Source of the DNA: Chloroflexota bacterium
GTDB taxonomy: Bacteria; Chloroflexota; Dehalococcoidia; SM23-28-2; RBG-16-64-32
Reading direction: 5' to 3'
DNA length: 18,513 nt
Assembly (NCBI GenBank): GCA_016190405.1
Contig: JACPQO010000264.1
Coordinates: 1 to 18,513 of the forward strand
Shown: in pieces, positions 14,958-18,513 of the stretch
Numbering within the stretch: the stretch's first letter is position 1
Layout: the number at the start of each line of letters is the position of its first letter
Translations under genes and position numbers: made by a program
Notes under the pieces: generated by a model
What the model was told of the DNA's origin: nothing
The model's database searches: none
The model's input: only the letters and a program-made list of their open reading frames with translations

Positions 14958-15419
14958 ATGGGTTCCCTGGAGCACATCGAGCGCGTCACCGACCTGAGGG
15001 CCTGGCCGGGCGACTTCCCGGTCAGCCACCTGTACACCATGGGGCTGGCCGGCGAGCGCTTCCTGCGCGAGATCAAGGAGAAGGGGCGCTTTCTGGGTGC
15101 CCGCTGCGAGCCGTGTGGCTACACCTACCTGCCGCCGTCCCTCTTCTGCCCCCGCTGCTTCCGCCGCCTGGAGGACTGGCGGGAGGTGGGCCCCGCCGGC
15201 GTGGTGCGGGCCCGCACAACCGTGCACATAGACCTGGACGGGCGGCGGCTGGGTCAGCCGCAGGGCGTGGCCTTGATTCAGCTGGACGGCGCCGATGGGC
15301 TGCTGGTCCACTTCGTCGAAGACGGGGTAGGGGTTGGCCGGCGGGTGACGGCGGTGTTCAAGGAGCCGGCGGCCCGCGAAGGCTCCATCCTGGACGTGGA
15401 GTGCTTCCGGGCGCTCTAG
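14958..15419 (+). CDS. Zn-ribbon/OB-fold (DUF35) protein, second copy
   Basis: 153 residues with zinc-ribbon cysteines C50, C53, C64 and C67 (RCEPCG and FCPRCF) and an OB fold ending AREGSILDVECF, parallel to the first copy. The start is ATG 14958: AGGAG at 14948-14952 overlaps the stop of the preceding gene and is 5 bases from the ATG, so the two are probably translationally coupled. Upstream the frame is open far back, but that reading crosses the palindromic gap and the first DUF35 gene and is not credible. The N-terminus differs from that of the first copy, which suggests each DUF35 protein is matched to a different thiolase-like partner. The OB-fold core GVALIQLDGADGLLVHFVE is well conserved. 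Confidence 0.92.
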   Translation: MGSLEHIERVTDLRAWPGDFPVSHLYTMGLAGERFLREIKEKGRFLGARCEPCGYTYLPPSLFCPRCFRRLEDWREVGPAGVVRARTTVHIDLDGRRLGQPQGVALIQLDGADGLLVHFVEDGVGVGRRVTAVFKEPAAREGSILDVECFRAL

Positions 15420-15434
15420 GGCGAACGCCGGGAC

Positions 15435-15462
15435 GCTACGCAGGCTGAAGGCCTGCGGCTAC
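15435..15462. repeat. Palindromic repeat, related fourth copy
   Basis: CGCAGGC (15439-15445) and GCCTGCG (15451-15457) form a perfect seven-pair stem with a five-base loop, flanked by GCTA and GCTAC. It resembles the CCGCAGG palindromes at 14284-14422 and lies just before the ribosome site of the acyl-CoA dehydrogenase gene. Confidence 0.75.
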
Positions 15463-15477
15463 TCTGGAAGGAAGAAG

Positions 15478-16644
15478 ATGGACTTCCGGTTCAGCGAATC
15501 CGAAGAGCGCCTCCGACGGGAGGCCTGCGACTTCCTGACCCAGGAGTTGCGAACCACCCACACGTCGGACCCGGCGCCCATGCCGCCCGGCTACATGCCG
15601 GCCCGCGATTTCGAGCGCAAGCTGGGCGAGCGGGGCTGGCTGGCCTTAAGCTGGCCACCCGATTACGGGGGTGGGGGCCGCCCCGTCATCGAGCAGTTCA
15701 TCGTGGAGGAGGAGGTGGCGCTGCACGGGGGCCCGGCCAGCGACGCCATCGCCCGGGTCATCGTGGCGCCCATCCTTCTGGCCTGCGGCAGCGAGGAGCA
15801 GAAGCGCGTCTATCTCCCCCGCCTGGCCCGCGGCGAGATCACCTTCTGCCTGGGCTACACGGAGCCGGAGTCGGGCTCCGACCTGGCGTCGCTCCAGACC
15901 AGGGCCGTCCGCGAGGGGGACGACTACGTCATCAACGGGCGCAAGGTGTTCACCAGCGGCGCCGAGTCCAGCGAGTACTGCTGGCTGGCGGCGCGCACCC
16001 ATCCTGACGCGCCCAAGCACGCCGGTCTGTCCGTGTTCATCGTGCCCATGGACTCGCCCGGCGTTGAGGTAAGGCCCCTGGTTAACCTGCTGGGCGAGGG
16101 CTGGTTCAACGAGGTGGTGTTCGAGAACGTGCGCGTGCCCGCCGCCGAGCGCGTCGGCGGCGAGAACGGCGGCTGGGAGGTCCTGACCTCGGCTCTGGGG
16201 GTCGAGCGGATCACCATCTACCGGACCTTCTTGCACCTGCGCGCGCTGTGGGCGCTGGCGCGCTACGCCCGGACGCCCGTCGATGGCGCCAGGCTGTGGG
16301 ACAACGCTGAGACCCGCCAGCGCCTGGCCCAGCTGCGCATCGACTTCGAGGTGGCCCGCCTCCTCCTGTACCGGGCCGTGCAGATGCACAGCGGGGGACA
16401 GGAGTTCCGGGCCCAGGCGGCGATGGTGAAGCTGTTCAACACGGAGCTGGTGCAGCGGCTGTACCAGACAGGGGTGGCCTTGCTTGGTCCCTACGGGGCG
16501 CTGATGGAGGGACCGCGGACTCTATGGAACGGCGCCATCGGCCACGCCTACCTGTCGGCGGTGCAGGAGACCATCGGCGCCGGTACGTCCGAGGTGCAGC
16601 GGGAGATCATCGCCCTGCGCGGCCTGGGCCTACCGCGCGGCTGA
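15478..16644 (+). CDS. Acyl-CoA dehydrogenase
   Basis: A flavoenzyme that introduces a 2,3 double bond into an acyl-CoA. 388 residues, a normal length. The N-terminal helical domain covers about 1-120. The middle beta domain has CLGYTEPESGSDLASLQTR (124-142) and YVINGRKVFTSGAE (150-163). The C-terminal helical domain ends with IGAGTSEVQREIIALRGLG (366-384). The usual MCAD-type catalytic Glu before GTS is absent (GAGTS). E243 in LGVERITIYR sits where isovaleryl-CoA dehydrogenase and LCAD carry theirs, so the protein is probably active with a branched or long substrate. ATG 15478 has GGAAGGAAG upstream. It is the last gene of the thiolase-like/DUF35 cluster and may form the substrate of that system. 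It is convergent with the SRPBCC gene, four bases away. Confidence 0.93.
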   Translation: MDFRFSESEERLRREACDFLTQELRTTHTSDPAPMPPGYMPARDFERKLGERGWLALSWPPDYGGGGRPVIEQFIVEEEVALHGGPASDAIARVIVAPILLACGSEEQKRVYLPRLARGEITFCLGYTEPESGSDLASLQTRAVREGDDYVINGRKVFTSGAESSEYCWLAARTHPDAPKHAGLSVFIVPMDSPGVEVRPLVNLLGEGWFNEVVFENVRVPAAERVGGENGGWEVLTSALGVERITIYRTFLHLRALWALARYARTPVDGARLWDNAETRQRLAQLRIDFEVARLLLYRAVQMHSGGQEFRAQAAMVKLFNTELVQRLYQTGVALLGPYGALMEGPRTLWNGAIGHAYLSAVQETIGAGTSEVQREIIALRGLGLPRG

Positions 16645-16648
16645 GGCG

Positions 16649-17086
16649 TCAGGTCTCCAGCGCCTCCTTCAGCTTTTCCAGAGAGGCCTCCAGTTCGTTC
16701 TGGAAGAAGCGGGCCATCATGAACCAGGCCATGAAGGCTCCCAGAACCCCGAACGGCGGCTTATAGTTCACCGTCCATTCCACGCGCGTACCGCCGTTGA
16801 TCGGGATGAAGGTCATCCTCTCGTCGGCTTCCAGATAGCCGGTGAAATGACGGGCAAAGGCCTCAGCGGGCTCATACTCGGTCCAGGTGCCCTCCAGCAG
16901 GCGCGCCTGGGGGCCCACTTTGAACTTCGTGCGGTCGGTCGTGCCGGCGCTCTTGCCGTCGCCGGAGGTGATGACGATCTCCTGGATCCAGGTGGTCCAT
17001 TCGGGCTGCTTTGAGACGTCCGCCGCCAGAGCGAAGACGTGCTCGCGCGGGACATCGATGTCGACGACCGCCTTAAGGCGCGGCAT
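16649..17086 (-). CDS. SRPBCC (START-like) family protein, ligand-binding fold
   Basis: 145 residues starting MPRLKAVVDIDVPREHVFAL, the typical first strand and helix of the SRPBCC fold (polyketide cyclase/dehydrase or CoxG-like). DVSKQPEWTTWIQEI matches the conserved DV..WP.W region. Later strands (GGTRVEWTVNYKPP, about residues 97-110) and a long C-terminal helix (FFQNELEASLEKLKEALE) complete a hydrophobic cavity. The ligand cannot be predicted. The start is ATG 17086, with a strong GAGAGGAGGT ending 6 bases upstream; a longer in-frame reading begins at 17179 but would cover the promoter. It has its own promoter at 17123-17152, back to back with that of the tRNA gene. Confidence 0.88.
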   Translation of the reverse strand: MPRLKAVVDIDVPREHVFALAADVSKQPEWTTWIQEIVITSGDGKSAGTTDRTKFKVGPQARLLEGTWTEYEPAEAFARHFTGYLEADERMTFIPINGGTRVEWTVNYKPPFGVLGAFMAWFMMARFFQNELEASLEKLKEALET

Positions 17087-17122
17087 ACGAGTACCTCCTC
17101 TCGGACTGTTACCGGCGGCACC

Positions 17123-17152
17123 AATATCGGTAAGGCGGGGGTGCCATGTCAA
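17123..17152 (-). promoter_or_regulatory. Sigma70-type promoter of the SRPBCC gene
   Basis: On the minus strand, a perfect TTGACA (17152-17147) is followed by an 18-base spacer and GATATT (17128-17123). Transcription would begin about 30 bases upstream of the ATG at 17086, leaving room only for the strong ribosome site. Confidence 0.65.
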
Positions 17153-17163
17153 GGCGAAGCGGG

Positions 17164-17191
17164 TTGCGCGGCTTGTCATGGGCGCTATAAT
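17164..17191 (+). promoter_or_regulatory. Promoter of tRNA-Gly
   Basis: A perfect TATAAT at 17186-17191 lies 12 bases before the tRNA. TTGCGC at 17164-17169 with a 16-base spacer is a partial -35 box. The first transcribed base would be only a few bases before the mature tRNA end. Confidence 0.65.
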
Positions 17192-17203
17192 TATAGGGCG
17201 AGA

Positions 17204-17278
<75 letters not shown>

Positions 17279-17302
17279 GTTTCTTTCTTACGGGCGAAAT
17301 GC

Positions 17303-18157
17303 CTAACCCTGCCGCTTCAGTTTGCCCGTCTTTTTGGCCCAGCGTTCCGCCACGGCGAACACGGCGATCCCTCCCGGCACCAGCAGGACGCCGAACAGCA
17401 GCAGGGTCCACAGCGTGCCCTGCATGTCGGCCACACCCTGGCCGTCGATGACGGCGCCGCGAATGCCGTCCAGGATGTAGGTGGCCGGGGAGATGTAAGC
17501 GAAGACCCGCAGCCAGGCCGGCAGCACGTCCACGCTGTAGTAGACCCCGGAGACCAGCAGCAGGGCCGCCTGGATCATGAACGACATCTGGGTCCCGCGC
17601 TCCGGGTACAGCAGGGGCAGCACGCCGGCCAGGATGCCCAGGCCGGCCACGCTGACGCTGCCGACCGCCAGGACGACGGCCGCGCTGAACCAGTCGGCCT
17701 GGCCCAGTTCGACGGTGAAGAAGGGCACGGCGATGGCGAAGATGAGCAGCGTGCGGACGATGGCGTGCAGGACGCCGAAGATGGCCATGCCGATGAGATG
17801 GAGGGCGCGCGGCACCGGCGCCATCAGCGTGTGCTCGATGGTGCCCTCCCAGCGCTCCCAGGTGATCACCAGGCTGATGTCGTCCAGCACCGCCGAAAGG
17901 TAGGCCCAGACCAGGGTCCCCAGCAGCAGGAACAGCACCAGGCTCGATACGTCTTCTCCGCCGGCGATGCCCTGGCTGGACACCTCCTCGGCGATGAAGG
18001 TGATGGCCAGGGTGTTGACCACGCCGTACACCAGCCAGACCAGCTCCCAGGCCCAGTACCGCTTCCACAGGTTCGTCTGGCGCTCCACGAAGGCCCAGGC
18101 CAGGTTCGCCCGGCCCGCTCGCTCCATCAGCTCGATGCGGCCCGCGATATTAGCCAC
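17303..18157 (-). CDS. ABC-2 type transporter permease
   Basis: 284 residues with six predicted membrane segments at about 36-56, 72-92, 118-146, 152-180, 188-208 and 250-272, the layout of ABC-2 exporters (drug, lipid or polysaccharide export). The segment ISPATYILDGIRGAVIDG before the last helix is characteristic of the family. The start is GTG 18157, which lies inside the end of the upstream ATPase gene (8-base overlap), so the two subunits are translationally coupled. The amphipathic N-terminal stretch before the first helix (WKRYWAWELVWLVYG) fits the coupling region. The substrate cannot be told from sequence. It is convergent with tRNA-Gly, 24 bases apart. Confidence 0.9.
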   Translation of the reverse strand: MANIAGRIELMERAGRANLAWAFVERQTNLWKRYWAWELVWLVYGVVNTLAITFIAEEVSSQGIAGGEDVSSLVLFLLLGTLVWAYLSAVLDDISLVITWERWEGTIEHTLMAPVPRALHLIGMAIFGVLHAIVRTLLIFAIAVPFFTVELGQADWFSAAVVLAVGSVSVAGLGILAGVLPLLYPERGTQMSFMIQAALLLVSGVYYSVDVLPAWLRVFAYISPATYILDGIRGAVIDGQGVADMQGTLWTLLLFGVLLVPGGIAVFAVAERWAKKTGKLKRQG

Positions 18158-18513
18158 CGACCCTCACCTCCTCCGGCGCCTCGTCTTCCTCGATGCTCTT
18201 GCCGGTCAGCTCCATAAACACCGTATCCATGTTGATCTCCTCCAGGGGCCTTCCTCTGGCGACGCGCTGGCGCAAGGCCACCGACGTCCCCTCGGCGACG
18301 ATGCGACCCCCGGCCAGGAAGGCGATGCGGTCGCACAGCAGCTCGGCCTCTTCCATGTCGTGCGTGGTCAGCAGGATCGTTGCGTCGTGCTCCCGCCGCA
18401 CCTCCTGGATGAACGTCTGCACGTCTCGCTTGCTGCGGGGGTCCAGCCCCGTGGTGGGCTCGTCCAGCAGCAACAGCACCGGCGAGGTCAGGAACGACCG
18501 CGCCACCGCTAAC
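18150..18513 (-). CDS. ABC-2 transporter ATP-binding protein, C-terminal part (cut by window edge)
   Basis: The frame runs off the right edge; about 120 residues are visible. It begins LAVARSFLTSP, just after where the ABC signature would lie, then gives Walker B VLLLLDEPTTGLDP with its D-loop and the H-loop LLTTHDMEEAE, and a C-terminal tail (GRIVAEGTSVALRQ...) typical of DrrA/CcmA-type ATPases. Walker A and the signature are outside the window. It powers the permease encoded downstream, whose start it overlaps by 8 bases. The acidic tail SIEEDEAPEEVRVGG follows the regulatory domain. Confidence 0.93.
   Translation of the reverse strand, partial: LAVARSFLTSPVLLLLDEPTTGLDPRSKRDVQTFIQEVRREHDATILLTTHDMEEAELLCDRIAFLAGGRIVAEGTSVALRQRVARGRPLEEINMDTVFMELTGKSIEEDEAPEEVRVGG

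Overview
This is a GC-rich window (roughly two-thirds G+C by eye) with dense genes, frequent TTG and GTG starts, short palindromic intergenic repeats and a c-di-AMP (ydaO/yuaA-class) riboswitch. Together these fit a Chloroflexota-like bacterium, perhaps a Dehalococcoidia or SAR202 relative. That placement is inference; there is no phylogenetic marker beyond ordinary housekeeping genes.

Layout. (1) 1-2049, plus strand: the last 40 codons of an IS3/IS481-type transposase, then a near-consensus sigma70 promoter (139-167), a c-di-AMP riboswitch (about 181-300), an intrinsic terminator (299-330), and a membrane-anchored family-2 glycosyltransferase that the riboswitch should control. (2) 2086-11661, minus strand: a long convergent block read from a strong promoter at 11747-11776. 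In transcription order it holds dihydrolipoamide dehydrogenase (E3), E1-alpha and E1-beta of a branched-chain-type 2-oxoacid dehydrogenase, a 343-base gap filled by palindromic repeats, the E2 acyltransferase, the octanoyltransferase LipB, and an ABC exporter pair (ATPase plus FtsX/MacB-type permease). LipB provides octanoyl groups for lipoylation of E2, so enzyme and cofactor assembly are encoded together. (3) 11844-16644, plus strand: two tandem thiolase-fold proteins, two tandem Zn-ribbon/OB-fold (DUF35) proteins and an acyl-CoA dehydrogenase. Both thiolase-fold proteins lack the usual catalytic Cys, the HDCF-type motif and the GHP-type histidine. This is the most likely place for undescribed biochemistry: a CoA-dependent C-C cleaving or forming system, possibly of the Ltp2/ChsH2 aldolase kind. 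(4) 16649-18513: an SRPBCC protein on the minus strand, a tRNA-Gly(GCC) on the plus strand with back-to-back promoters between them, and a minus-strand ABC-2 exporter (permease complete, ATPase cut by the window edge).

Several kinds of palindromic repeat lie between genes: a pair of inverted roughly 60-base units in the E1/E2 gap, a long imperfect hairpin between the two thiolase-like genes, and a family of about 20-base palindromes flanking the DUF35 genes.
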